Below are positions 25,076 through 34,506 of a stretch of DNA of 64,000 bases, piece after piece; the stretch's first letter is position 1, and the number at the start of each line of letters is the position of its first letter. Both the position numbers and the translations under genes were made by a program. The DNA comes from Marinomonas spartinae (GTDB lineage: Bacteria > Pseudomonadota > Gammaproteobacteria > Pseudomonadales > Marinomonadaceae), in the NCBI RefSeq assembly GCF_900089775.1, contig NZ_FLOB01000002.1:1-64000 (forward strand), written 5' to 3'. The notes under the pieces are model-generated. The model ran no database searches and was not told the DNA's origin. It saw nothing but the letters and a program-made list of their open reading frames with translations.

Positions 25076-27487
25076 ATGAATATTTTACTGTATTTTTTTT
25101 TAATATTTTTCTCTATTTCAGTGTTTGCAAAGATAAATCCAACAAAAAATAGGATTGAACTGAGTGTTGAGGCTATGGTCAACAAAAATCCAATAGGGAA
25201 AATAGAGTTAATCGTGGAACCTAATGATAAACTCTTGTTTAAATGGCGTGAGATGAAGCCTATTTTTTCAAAAATTTTATATCAGAATTATATTTACATT
25301 CTCTCAAGCAAGCAAAAAAAAGGTTTGATATCAGAAGTCGAGTTTAAACAAATCAATATTAAGGTAGATTTTGACCTGAATGATTTTACTCTTAATCTAT
25401 CCATCCCAGTAGGAATAATTCGACCACAAAGTATCAGTTTGAAGTCAGATCCTAGAGTGTTAAAACCCGCAGATCCTGCTTCATTAAGTGGCTATATGAA
25501 TTTATATTCGAGTTATTTGTATCAAAATAGTCAATCTGATCATGTCGTTAATGAGCAAGTGGCAGTTCGCTCTGAGATGGTTATCAATATGAATAGATGG
25601 GTGCTGGAAAACGATGAGGAATACTATCCAACAGATGAGGCCAATGATCCTAGTATTAAACGTACTGGAACGAGATTAATTCATGATTTTCCTTCTAACG
25701 GTACAAGGGTTACATTGGGAGATAAGTATACATCGGGAAGCTATTTTCAGTCTACTTCTCGTATGTTAGGTTTATCAATTGCTCATAATTACTCGTTAGT
25801 ATCTGATAGGGTTCTTAGACCGAGCGCATCAAGGAGTTTTACGTTAAAAACCCCTTCTTCAGTCGAAGTAATGGTTGATGATCAAGTAGTCTCTCGCCTA
25901 AATCTTTCCTCTGGTGTTTACTCTCTAGATGATATTCCTTTAAATGAAGGAAATAATAATATTACGCTAAAAATAACGGATGCTGCAGGAAAAGTTAGTT
26001 ACATCAAGTTTGATGTGACAACAGGGCTGAACTTATTAGCACAAAATGAATTGAAATATGAGTTGTTTCTAGGTATTCCATCTGAACTCAATAATAGGTT
26101 GGAATATTTCTACGATCAGCCATTGATAAGTTCATATCTTAATTATGGTATTTCAACAAACTGGAGTGTGGGTGCTAATTTTCAGGCTGATAAATATATA
26201 AAACAAATAGGCTTTAAACATGTTTTTGCTTCTGAAATAGGTTTGTTTGCCTTCGAAGATGCACTTAGTATGAGTGATCAAGAGAAAGGGAGAGCTTATC
26301 GGTTAGTGTATAGTACGTTTACTGATAATAGTATAAAGCATAAAGCGTTTAGCTTCGCTTACGAACATGCTTCCAAAGGCTTTCAATCTCTTGGATACAG
26401 GCCGAATTTGAGTGATGAATATAGGTTTAAAGAACATACTTTTCAAGTAAATTATAGCTTTTTTAATACACCTACCTTCCAGACATCTTTATTTGCTAAT
26501 GCTTTTCGATCTTATGATCAAAATCAATTTGATAAAAATTTTGGGGTGAATTTCTCTCAGGATCTTTTAAATGGCCAATGGCGTTATAATATAGGTGGTC
26601 AATGGGAGCAAACAAATGGAGAAAATGGATGGAGAGTTAATCTGTCTTTGACCTATAGAATTGCTACAGCGAAGCGACTAAGGTCATTATATCAATCAAA
26701 AAGAAGTCGAACACGTTTAGAATATACACAAAATAGCAGCCGTCGATATGTGGGAGCATTTAATGTTCGAGCAGGTGTAGAGAAAAATCAACAAGATAAA
26801 GCCATGCTTGATTTGAACACTCAATATACAGGAAATCGATTTTTAACTAGTTTCGATCATGCTAGTTATTATCAACAGCTTAGTGCTCAATCGTCACGTC
26901 ATCAAAGCCGTCTTAGTTTTTCTTCAAGTATTGCATTTGCTCAAAATGATTGGTCGGTTGGCAGGCCCATCTATGATAGCTTTGCTTTAGTCAAAGCACA
27001 TTCTTCTTTAAAAAATAAAAAGATTGTCTTAGGCCGTTCAAACGGTAAATACAAAGCCAGTAATGAAGATTTCGATACCATTTTATTAAATGATGTTAGT
27101 TCATATGACCATTCTAGTGTGACTGTCGATGTTGATGATATTGCTCCAGGGTATGATATAGGAGCTGGGATTATCTCTTTCTATCCTCCTTATCGAAGTG
27201 GCTATAATATTGTGATAGGTAGTGCCGCTAATATTACTGTTATTGCCACCGTATTAGATAATAAAAAAACTCCTTTCTCTTTGCAAGTAGGAACAGCTGT
27301 TTGTACCACTGATAAGAAAAAGAAAGAATATATTTTCTTTACCAATAGAAAAGGGAAATTCGCCTTAACTGGACTAATGCCATGTAAGTATCAGGTCAAA
27401 TTAAAAAATTCTGATGACACCTCTTTTATTATTAATGTAGAAAAAGGTGAGCAGTTACAAAGAAAAGGAGTGATTTATGTACACTAA
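25076..27487 (+). CDS. Outer membrane usher of an archaic-type chaperone-usher pilus
   Basis: It forms the outer membrane pore that recruits chaperone-subunit complexes and secretes the pilus. The 803 residues have a signal peptide (about 1-18), an N-terminal domain lacking the classical DLSRF motif and reading GKIELIVEPNDKLLFKWREM as in archaic ushers, and a plug-like beta domain (TLKTPSSVEVMVDDQVVSRL). A barrel follows, and the C-terminal carboxypeptidase-like domain contains FTNRKGKFALTGLMPCKYQV with a probable disulfide (VCTTDKK to PCKY). The start at 25076 is preferred over 25037 because GGTTGGG and the signal peptide follow it. It overlaps the tip gene by 11 bases. Confidence 0.85.
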   Translation: MNILLYFFLIFFSISVFAKINPTKNRIELSVEAMVNKNPIGKIELIVEPNDKLLFKWREMKPIFSKILYQNYIYILSSKQKKGLISEVEFKQINIKVDFDLNDFTLNLSIPVGIIRPQSISLKSDPRVLKPADPASLSGYMNLYSSYLYQNSQSDHVVNEQVAVRSEMVINMNRWVLENDEEYYPTDEANDPSIKRTGTRLIHDFPSNGTRVTLGDKYTSGSYFQSTSRMLGLSIAHNYSLVSDRVLRPSASRSFTLKTPSSVEVMVDDQVVSRLNLSSGVYSLDDIPLNEGNNNITLKITDAAGKVSYIKFDVTTGLNLLAQNELKYELFLGIPSELNNRLEYFYDQPLISSYLNYGISTNWSVGANFQADKYIKQIGFKHVFASEIGLFAFEDALSMSDQEKGRAYRLVYSTFTDNSIKHKAFSFAYEHASKGFQSLGYRPNLSDEYRFKEHTFQVNYSFFNTPTFQTSLFANAFRSYDQNQFDKNFGVNFSQDLLNGQWRYNIGGQWEQTNGENGWRVNLSLTYRIATAKRLRSLYQSKRSRTRLEYTQNSSRRYVGAFNVRAGVEKNQQDKAMLDLNTQYTGNRFLTSFDHASYYQQLSAQSSRHQSRLSFSSSIAFAQNDWSVGRPIYDSFALVKAHSSLKNKKIVLGRSNGKYKASNEDFDTILLNDVSSYDHSSVTVDVDDIAPGYDIGAGIISFYPPYRSGYNIVIGSAANITVIATVLDNKKTPFSLQVGTAVCTTDKKKKEYIFFTNRKGKFALTGLMPCKYQVKLKNSDDTSFIINVEKGEQLQRKGVIYVH

Positions 27488-28331
27488 AGAGATAAATAAG
27501 TTCTCTATTTTGATATTGTTTTTGCTTTTTTCACAAACTATTTATGCTGAATGTAATGCTAAATTTGGTGATGTGAAGCATCTTTATGATGATTTTGAGA
27601 GCTACGATTCGCAGCAGCATAGTGATGCGAGAAAGCGACTTGGAATTACTGTTATAAACTCCAATGATTGTCATCCGTTGCATATCATTCTTACAACTGA
27701 GAACCAGTCGCAGTTAAAAGGTCAATATCAGATAGTACCTTATCAAATAAGAAGCAATATACAGCAAATTGTTAGTTCATCAATGACGCGGTTAAACCTT
27801 ATCAATTCCTATTCAGAAATAGAGCTTTTTATCCGAAGTGGCACACCCATTAAGGCTGGAGTGTATTCAGATCGATTAAAATTAAAACTCTATAATGAGA
27901 ATAATCAATTGTTAGATAATCAAGAATTTGAGATAGAAGAAACAATATTACCAAAAACAAGTCTTTCAATGTTAGGGTATAATAGTTCAATTGGTGAAAT
28001 TAATTTAGGAGAACTTGTTTCTGGAAAAGAATATAATATGCTGCCAACCCTTAAAGTAGTGACAAATTCAAATATTGAAATGCGTATCATATCAGAGAAT
28101 CATGGTAGATTAGTTCATAATACTTATAAAAATAAATATGCTATCAATTACTTTTTATATTTAGATGGAGAATGGATGGATTTACATCAAGATAAAAGGA
28201 GAGTGTTCTCTTATCAAGATAAAAACACTTTTTTACTAAAACTTAGCGTCCGTTTAGCTAACTTTACGAGACAAGCTGCAGGTGAGTATAGCGACACAAT
28301 TCGTTTTCAGATAAGCCCTCTTAATTATTAA
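27477..28331 (+). CDS. Two-domain pilus tip protein (CsuE-like adhesin candidate)
   Basis: This 284-residue secreted protein is the last gene of the operon. A signal peptide (about 1-24, ending QTIYA) is followed by two pilin-like domains, each ending in a characteristic strand: IKAGVYSDRLKLKLY near 128 and QAAGEYSDTIRFQISP near the C-terminus. Two domains in a terminal gene match tip adhesins of archaic pili such as CsuE of Acinetobacter. Cysteines (ECNAKF and NDCHPL) would bridge the N-terminal domain. The AAAGGAG ribosome site is inside the end of the usher gene. The ligand is unknown. Confidence 0.72.
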   Translation: MYTKEINKFSILILFLLFSQTIYAECNAKFGDVKHLYDDFESYDSQQHSDARKRLGITVINSNDCHPLHIILTTENQSQLKGQYQIVPYQIRSNIQQIVSSSMTRLNLINSYSEIELFIRSGTPIKAGVYSDRLKLKLYNENNQLLDNQEFEIEETILPKTSLSMLGYNSSIGEINLGELVSGKEYNMLPTLKVVTNSNIEMRIISENHGRLVHNTYKNKYAINYFLYLDGEWMDLHQDKRRVFSYQDKNTFLLKLSVRLANFTRQAAGEYSDTIRFQISPLNY

Positions 28332-28917
28332 GTTTATTTAGATTTTTCTTACACCAGAGTCGTGCTTGATTTTTATTTTTTACCTCAATTTTTTGATAAA
28401 TCTTATGTAAGTGAACTCGTACTGTTGCTTCAGAAATGAATAAACTATCAGCAATAGCGCTACATTCTAAGCCTGAGTAAAGTAAATTTAACACTTTAAC
28501 TTCTTTGCGTGTTAAATTACTAGAACGTAATGTAGTTTGCTGTTCATTCTCAAGTAGCTGTCGCATCCAACCATCAGTAACTGACCTAGGAAACCAAAGT
28601 TCTCCTTTTTCAATTGCTTTAAAGCCTTGTTCAAATAGTGATTCTTCTGCATCGTCGAAAAAAATCCCTTTCAGCTTTGGCCATTCTTTAAGGCTTAATG
28701 TATCACTTTTTTTAGGAACATCAAAAATGACCAGCCCTTTTTGCCCATTTTCCTCCATAAATCTATTCATCAATTCATAATTAGTAATAACATTAAGCGA
28801 ATGATAACTGACAAGAAGCAAATTATAGTCACTAGCCACATAAAGAAGAGGGGGATTTCTTGAAAATTTAAATAGATTGGTATGTCTATTACTTTTTTGT
28901 ATATTTTCAATATCCAT
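28321..28917 (-). CDS. CsgD-like LuxR-family transcriptional regulator
   Basis: This 198-residue regulator has a C-terminal LuxR/GerE helix-turn-helix: LTRKEVKVLNLLYSGLECSA, then ADSLFISEATVRVHLHKIYQKI (about 155-178). The N-terminal receiver-like domain has no clear phospho-acceptor Asp. EWPKLKGIFFDDAEESLFEQ and GELWFPRSV parallel the linker of CsgD (WPHINGVFYSMEDQE, GECYFTQ), the master curli/biofilm regulator. It converges on the tip-protein gene; the two coding regions overlap by 11 bases. Control of the adjacent pilus operon is likely from position. A good sigma-70 promoter lies upstream. Confidence 0.82.
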   Translation of the reverse strand: MDIENIQKSNRHTNLFKFSRNPPLLYVASDYNLLLVSYHSLNVITNYELMNRFMEENGQKGLVIFDVPKKSDTLSLKEWPKLKGIFFDDAEESLFEQGFKAIEKGELWFPRSVTDGWMRQLLENEQQTTLRSSNLTRKEVKVLNLLYSGLECSAIADSLFISEATVRVHLHKIYQKIEVKNKNQARLWCKKNLNKLNN

Positions 28918-28952
28918 ATCCTACACCTTTGATTATTTTTTGCACAAAATTT

Positions 28953-28981
28953 ACTATACTATTTTTTTATTTCTATATCAA
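28953..28981 (-). promoter_or_regulatory. Sigma-70 promoter of the CsgD-like gene
   Basis: On the minus strand TTGATA (28981-28976) and TATAGT (28958-28953) are separated by exactly 17 bases. Transcription would begin about 30 bases before the ATG at 28917. Confidence 0.7.
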
Positions 28982-29375
28982 CATAAGGCTTTTTGGGCAT
29001 GAATATATTTTAGCTATTGCTTAATTAATAAAATTTATTGTTCTTGCTTCTTTAAGGTGTTTTGGGATTAATATGTGTTAGTAGTAGGGGGGTATTTTAT
29101 CCTGTGAAATTGATGTTTTATTGATTTTGTAACTTAAAGGTGTGATTGGAAGAGATGTTAAACCTTTACTCTGGCGTTAGATTTTTATTAAACGTATTTT
29201 TTGTGTTTGTTCGGTTTGTTTTTTTATTATGTTTTTTTGTCAGCTAACACAATAAACTATTATAAAAAGTGTGTTTTTTAGCTGTTTATAAATGAATAGG
29301 TGGGAAGGGGAATTTGAAAGCAGGAATCTAATGTCACTTAGGAAAAGTTGTTTCCTGCTTCCTTGGTCAATAGAG
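28982..29375. other. AT-rich gap at the right edge of the pilus island
   Basis: No gene is seen. The DNA is strongly AT-rich until about 29.3 kb, then returns to the window's normal composition. An inverted repeat, AAGCAGGAA (29318-29326) and TTCCTGCTT (29352-29360), lies next to the end of the kinase-like gene; it has no T-run and its role is unclear. Confidence 0.4.
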
Positions 29376-30170
29376 TTAGAGTGTTGTTAAAAACAGCAGT
29401 AAGCTGTAGGTACTAGCGATATCTCGGCTAAGCTTTTTGTTGTGTTTATCAAGCCACGCAAGTATTTTCATCAAAGGTCTCGCTCTATCCGCAACGTATT
29501 GAAGCTTTTTTTTGATCTCATGTTTGCCGGTTATGCTTAAATAACTGTCGATCACATGCTGAAAGGTTTCGTGGTCGCTGTATGGACTAATCGACATCAA
29601 GAAAAGAAAAACGTCTCGATATTGAATATCAAGCAACGCTTGGTGCTCGGCGAAGCTTTCTTCAAAGTCAATTGCTGACACTACGCCTTGTTGATCGATT
29701 GTGTAATTTTTTATCTGGGCTCCAGCATGATAATGGCCTGCATTATGGATACTGGCTAGCACATTGAGTGCCTTTAAAATGATGTCAGTTCGTTCCGCTT
29801 GGCTCAATGCTGTTTTTTTTAAATAGCGACGCAGATCGGTACCCGTATCAGACAGATAGAGAAAGTGTTCAGTTTGTTCCAAAACGGTGGCAACAGGCAG
29901 CCCAAGAGAGGCAAGTGTCTGTAACTTTGTTGACTCAAATACCAGGCTCTCTTGCGGTGTTTTACTCTGAACAGGCATTAGAAGTGTTAACTTGGTGACA
30001 CGAGCTATCAACCGATGAAATAGACGCGAGTGTGTTGCCTCAGGGCTTTTAACCCAAACAGACTGACCTTGGTGTTTGATCTTTTCTATTTTTTGACCTT
30101 TTTTGAAGCTTTTATAGATCAGTGAGTCGTCAAAAATAGTCGTATAGTTCTCGTTTGCTTTAATCTGCAT
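29376..30170 (-). CDS. Lipopolysaccharide-kinase/InaA-like kinase-fold protein
   Basis: This 264-residue protein has a RIO/BUD32-like kinase fold. A candidate ATP-binding lysine is Lys41 in SVWVKSP, followed by Glu79, and a DFG-like Asp168 in AIDFEES. The catalytic loop, normally H-x-D...N, reads HYHAGAQIKN at 146-155, with no Asp at the expected position, so activity is doubtful. Related InaA/WaaP-type proteins phosphorylate lipopolysaccharide core sugars. No lipopolysaccharide genes are adjacent. It is divergent from the ABC importer operon. It may be a variant kinase or a pseudokinase. Confidence 0.7.
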   Translation of the reverse strand: MQIKANENYTTIFDDSLIYKSFKKGQKIEKIKHQGQSVWVKSPEATHSRLFHRLIARVTKLTLLMPVQSKTPQESLVFESTKLQTLASLGLPVATVLEQTEHFLYLSDTGTDLRRYLKKTALSQAERTDIILKALNVLASIHNAGHYHAGAQIKNYTIDQQGVVSAIDFEESFAEHQALLDIQYRDVFLFLMSISPYSDHETFQHVIDSYLSITGKHEIKKKLQYVADRARPLMKILAWLDKHNKKLSRDIASTYSLLLFLTTL

Positions 30171-30596
30171 GGTATGACTCTTGGTTTAAGTTCCCTGTCT
30201 GTTCATAGAGCCCGTAGTAGACAATGGGCTGTCTAAAAGTATAAAAAGTACCCAAAATGGGGTAGATAGTGTGATGTTATGTAACAATATTTTAACATTC
30301 GGTATTGAGTGAGTAAGGGGACAATGTGTATTTAATGAATAAACAAAAATAAAATTTTCACTTTTTTTTTATTTTTATTGGGGTGAGTCTGAGATTCCCC
30401 GGAGCCTTTGGTTTTGTGCTGGTTTTAAAAGACTGGTTGGTTTTTTCTTGACCGAATGGCCAAGTTCTTTGTAACTATAGGCCGGTATTGTGAAAAAAAT
30501 GGTAAACTATTGGTTTTATTGGCTTGTTTTTTGCCTACTTTTTGTTACAAATTTCACTTTTTTTACTTTTGCCTATGTAAACGAGGAATGTTCATA
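30171..30596. other. Intergenic region upstream of the peptide ABC operon
   Basis: This divergent promoter region holds no gene. A 12-bp palindrome, TGTTATGTAACA, lies at 30275-30286, and a GGGG/CCCC hairpin near 30379-30399. The likely operon promoter is TTGACC at 30448-30453 with TAACTA at 30472-30477. The 14-mer TTTCTTGACCGAAT around the -35 recurs at the porin promoter near 52875. Confidence 0.45.
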
Positions 30597-32375
30597 ATGA
30601 GAAAAATAGTACAAGTCGTCCTTATGGCAACTCTTACCATGAGTTCGTCTATGGCGTTGGCGGTGTCTCCAAAAGAGACGTTAAATATAGCTCTTCAAGC
30701 TGGGGCGACAGGCTTCGATCCTGCTAAGATATCGGATTTCTATTCTCTTCAAGTAGTTGAGAATATTTATGACCCTTTGATGACCTACGACTACTTAGCC
30801 AGACCTTATAAGTTGATACCTAATACCATTGAAGCGATGCCGACCATTACCAATGGCGGTAAGACTTATACTTTTAAGATCAAACCTGGAATTTATTTCG
30901 CTCCTGATTCTGCCTTTAAAGGGAAAAAGCGTGAGTTGGTAGCTGCTGACTATGTTTACTCCTTTAAGCGTATGCTGGATAAAACCATCAACTCCCCACA
31001 AAGCTACCTAGTCGAAGGTCAGTTTGTTGGAATGGATAAATTAGAGAAGGCGGCGGGTAATGGCCCCTTGAATTACGATACCCAGATCGAGGGAATCAAA
31101 GCATTAGACAAATACACACTGCAAATCAATCTCACCCATGTGAACTATAATTTTGACACTATCTTAGCCATGCCTTCTTTTGGTGCGGTCGCGCGGGAAG
31201 TGATTGAAGCCAATAAAGCCAATACCAACGCTCACCCTGTGGGGACGGGCCCATATGAGCTGAAAGAGTGGAAGCCGGGTAGTAAAATTGAGTTAGTGGC
31301 AAACCCCAATTTCCGCAAAGAGGTATTCAACTTTAAAGGGAATCCAAAAGATCCTGTTTCGATGAAAGTCGCCAAAGAAATGCATGGCAAAATCATTCCG
31401 CAAGTGAAGCAGGTGAACATCAATATTATTCTTGAAGAGCAGCCCACTTGGTTGGCATTTTTGAATAATCAACTGGATGTTGTGAAGATTCCACAGCCTG
31501 CGTTAAGAGACGCCTTGGTAATGAATCCGAAGAATCCAACCGATGTAAAATTAGCTCCAAAATATGCCGATAAAGGCTTTCATTTACAGCCGGTAAAACA
31601 ATTAGAAACTACTTTTTACTTCTTTAATATGGACGATCCTGAAGTAGGCGGCTATACCCCGCGAAAAATCGCCTTGCGTCGTGCGATAGCCATGGCCTTC
31701 CCTCGTAATGAAACTATTGCTCGTATTCGCCGTGGGCAAGCAGTACCCGTGGAATATGCGATTCCAGAAGGAGTGGCGGGTTATAATCCAAACTTTAAAA
31801 TGGGCGTTCACTTTAACCCAGCCAAAGCTAATGCGTTGTTAGATGCGGCGGGCTATAAAATCGGCCCTGATGGCTACCGTACCCAACCAAATGGTTCTCC
31901 TTTGTCGGTGCAACTGGCGACGGGCTCTACGGCGATTGATCGCCAATGGAATGAATACTGGCAACAGGCCTTTGACTCCCTGAAAATTAAATTGACGTTT
32001 AAAGTCGGTCGTTGGAGTGAACTGGCCAAAGCGAACCGTGAAGGTAAACTGCAAATGTGGGGCATGTCATGGTCGGCAGATTATCCAGACGGCCAAAACT
32101 TTATGCAGATGTTCTATGGTCCAAATAAGGGCGATGCCAACTTCTCGGGTTTTAACTTACCTGCTTACAATAAAGACTATGAAGAGACACTGAAACTACC
32201 AAATGGTGAAAAACGTCAGAAGCTATATGATAAGATGAATCGTATGCTAGCTCAGTATCAACCCTATATTTTCGATGATACGCGTATTTGGAATTATCTG
32301 GCTCACCCTGATGTTTATGGCTTTAAGCCTAATCCTCTGACGACTTACTGGCGTTATATTGAAATTAAAAAGTAA
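30597..32375 (+). CDS. Peptide-type ABC transporter substrate-binding protein (family 5)
   Basis: This periplasmic binding protein of the OppA/DppA class feeds the permeases encoded downstream. Signal peptide MRKIVQVVLMATLTMSSSMA is cut near ALA-VSP. Family features are LNIALQAGATGFDPAKISD, the central NAHPVGTGPYELKEWKPGSKIEL and the closing YQPYIFDDTRIWNYLAHPDV. Length 592 is long for DppA and closer to the large family 5 proteins. The ATG at 30597 follows GAGGA by nine bases; the frame extends to 30456 but without ribosome site. The ligand is probably an oligopeptide or peptide-like molecule. Confidence 0.9.
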   Translation: MRKIVQVVLMATLTMSSSMALAVSPKETLNIALQAGATGFDPAKISDFYSLQVVENIYDPLMTYDYLARPYKLIPNTIEAMPTITNGGKTYTFKIKPGIYFAPDSAFKGKKRELVAADYVYSFKRMLDKTINSPQSYLVEGQFVGMDKLEKAAGNGPLNYDTQIEGIKALDKYTLQINLTHVNYNFDTILAMPSFGAVAREVIEANKANTNAHPVGTGPYELKEWKPGSKIELVANPNFRKEVFNFKGNPKDPVSMKVAKEMHGKIIPQVKQVNINIILEEQPTWLAFLNNQLDVVKIPQPALRDALVMNPKNPTDVKLAPKYADKGFHLQPVKQLETTFYFFNMDDPEVGGYTPRKIALRRAIAMAFPRNETIARIRRGQAVPVEYAIPEGVAGYNPNFKMGVHFNPAKANALLDAAGYKIGPDGYRTQPNGSPLSVQLATGSTAIDRQWNEYWQQAFDSLKIKLTFKVGRWSELAKANREGKLQMWGMSWSADYPDGQNFMQMFYGPNKGDANFSGFNLPAYNKDYEETLKLPNGEKRQKLYDKMNRMLAQYQPYIFDDTRIWNYLAHPDVYGFKPNPLTTYWRYIEIKK

Positions 32376-32472
32376 TCATTTCCTTTGATGTACTAGGTGC
32401 TGTAATGCTTTTTATGGAGCGTGTTTCATATAAAGCATTGTGGCATACGCTTATGTTTCTTTAGGAGTGATG

Positions 32473-33411
32473 ATGCTTTCTTATATTGTACGCCGTCTGT
32501 GGCAAATGATCCCTACTTTACTGGGGGTCATGTTGCTACTTTTTACCCTCTATACTTTGGTGGGTGGCGATCCATCCTATATTTTGGCAGGCAAGAGCCT
32601 GAGTGCCGAGACCATCGCGAGTATCCGGACTCAACTTGGCTTGGATAAAAGCTTACCTGAGCAGTTCCTGATTTTTGTGAAGCAAGTGCTGACGATGAAT
32701 TTTGGGACATCTTGGTCTACCCAACAGCCTGTGTCAGAGATTATCCGTACTCGTATTGGTCCATCTGTGATGCTGTTGCTGACTTGGCAGCTCTGTTCTT
32801 TATTTTTCTCTTTGTTGTTTGCCGCCTCTGTTGCCTATTACAAAGGCAGTATTTACGACAGAGCTGTGACCATTATTTCTACTGTGGCCATGTCGATCAG
32901 TATTTTGGTCTATATCATCGCGGGCCAGTATTTCCTTGCTTATAAAATGCAGTGGTTTCCCGTGTATGGCTGGGGGAATGGTTTTTGGCAAAACTTTTTG
33001 CTGTATATTCCGCTGCCATTAATCATCGGTGTCGCAGTAAGCGTGGCGCCGGACACGCGTTTTTACCGTAGTTGTTTTATTGAAGAAATGAACCAGGATT
33101 ACGTTCGTACGGCCCGAGCTAAGGGGTTGTCTGAGCGCAAAGTCATGTTAAAACATGTGATGCGTAATGCGTTGATACCAATCGTCACCGGTGTAATGTC
33201 TTCCTTACCTTATATGATTACCGGCTCGGTCTTAATGGAGCGTTTTTTTGGTATTCCAGGGTTGGGTAACGAGATTTTAAAAGCGGTCAATTCCAGTGAT
33301 TTCCCCGTCATCAAAGCCATCACCATTTACTTGGTGATTGCCATCATGGTGTTTAATTTGCTGGCCGATCTACTTTATAAGTGGATCGATCCACGTGTGA
33401 AACTGAATTAA
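32473..33411 (+). CDS. Peptide ABC transporter permease (DppB/OppB family)
   Basis: This is an inner membrane subunit with about six helices, 312 residues. The N-terminus MLSYIVRRLWQMIPTLLGVM is typical of DppB. The EAA loop that contacts the ATPase reads YVRTARAKGLSERKVMLKHVMRNALIPIV near 225. AGGAG at 32463-32467 favours ATG 32473 over the upstream ATGs at 32470 and 32440. It is the second gene of the four-gene operon, 98 bases after the binding protein and 11 before the next permease. Confidence 0.92.
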   Translation: MLSYIVRRLWQMIPTLLGVMLLLFTLYTLVGGDPSYILAGKSLSAETIASIRTQLGLDKSLPEQFLIFVKQVLTMNFGTSWSTQQPVSEIIRTRIGPSVMLLLTWQLCSLFFSLLFAASVAYYKGSIYDRAVTIISTVAMSISILVYIIAGQYFLAYKMQWFPVYGWGNGFWQNFLLYIPLPLIIGVAVSVAPDTRFYRSCFIEEMNQDYVRTARAKGLSERKVMLKHVMRNALIPIVTGVMSSLPYMITGSVLMERFFGIPGLGNEILKAVNSSDFPVIKAITIYLVIAIMVFNLLADLLYKWIDPRVKLN

Positions 33412-33421
33412 GGGGAAGATA

Positions 33422-34495
33422 ATGAATCAAGATAGCAATCTCACTCTTGATCAAGAGAAGGTTGAGACGCAAGTGCCTGCCCAAAGCTTGTCTTCTCTTG
33501 CGTGGAAGCGTTTAAAACGAGACAAAGTCGGTATGATCAGCTTGCTGATTGTCTGTTTTTATTTACTACTTTGTGCCGCAGGCTGGATGGGGCTGGTTGG
33601 GGAAAATTGGCGTGCAGATGTGGCCGTTCCGAATGCGCCACCGACCTTTGCGACTTGGGAGCCTCGAGGTACTCAGGTAAATGCAGTGGCCGCTACCAGT
33701 AGCAGCGCAGACCAAGTGGATGATGATAATTCGGCAGCGGCACCTGATCCGCTGGCGGCTTTGATGGCGCAAGCCGACAAGCACGAAAGTCAATATGCAA
33801 GCAAAACAACGACACTAAAAGATACACTGATTTTAGGCGCCGATGGACAAGGACGAGATGTGTTGCAAAAAGCCATTAAAGGCACCTCGGTTTCTGTTTC
33901 AGTTGCCTTACTCGGGGCATTTTGTGCCATTGTTATTGGTACCATTTTAGGTGCCATTGCTGGGTATTTTGGTAAGTGGGTGGATGATGTGCTGATGTGG
34001 TTTTATAGCATCTTTACGTCGGTGCCCGACATGCTGTTATTGCTGTCTTTTGCGGCGGTGCTATCCCGCGGTATTAGTACTTTGGTTCTTATATTTGCTT
34101 TGACATCGTGGACTTATGTGTTCCGTTTAATGAGAGCGGAATTTATGAAGCACAAAGAACGAGACTATATCAAAGCGGCAGACGCTATTGGTGCGGGGCA
34201 AACTCGCAAAATGTTTCGTCACATTTTACCCAATGTGAGTCATATCTTGTTGGTGCAATTTTCGATTCTTACCGTGGGGATGATTAAGTCGGAAGTAGTG
34301 TTGTCATTTTTGGGCTTTGGAGTGGGCATTAAGCAAACCAGTTGGGGAGCGATGTTAGCGGAAGTACCCGCCGAGCTGATCCAAGGTTATTGGTGGCAAA
34401 TGCTGACGGTTACCGTGTTTATGTCGGTGCTAGTCACCGCCTTTAGTTTGTTGACCGACAGTCTTCGTGATGCTCTAGACCCCAAAGTGAGTTAG
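33422..34495 (+). CDS. Peptide ABC transporter permease (DppC/OppC family)
   Basis: This is the second membrane subunit, 357 residues. The N-terminal helix (about 37-58) is followed by a long periplasmic stretch that includes an unusual Ser/Ala/Asp-rich insertion (about 85-125). Then comes the OppC hallmark ILGADGQGRDVLQKAIKGTSVS. The EAA loop is DYIKAADAIGAGQTRKMFRHILPNV near 253. It pairs with the DppB-like permease to form the channel. The insertion is low-complexity and its role is unknown. Confidence 0.92.
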   Translation: MNQDSNLTLDQEKVETQVPAQSLSSLAWKRLKRDKVGMISLLIVCFYLLLCAAGWMGLVGENWRADVAVPNAPPTFATWEPRGTQVNAVAATSSSADQVDDDNSAAAPDPLAALMAQADKHESQYASKTTTLKDTLILGADGQGRDVLQKAIKGTSVSVSVALLGAFCAIVIGTILGAIAGYFGKWVDDVLMWFYSIFTSVPDMLLLLSFAAVLSRGISTLVLIFALTSWTYVFRLMRAEFMKHKERDYIKAADAIGAGQTRKMFRHILPNVSHILLVQFSILTVGMIKSEVVLSFLGFGVGIKQTSWGAMLAEVPAELIQGYWWQMLTVTVFMSVLVTAFSLLTDSLRDALDPKVS

Positions 34496-34506
34496 TAGGT
34501 AAGAAT

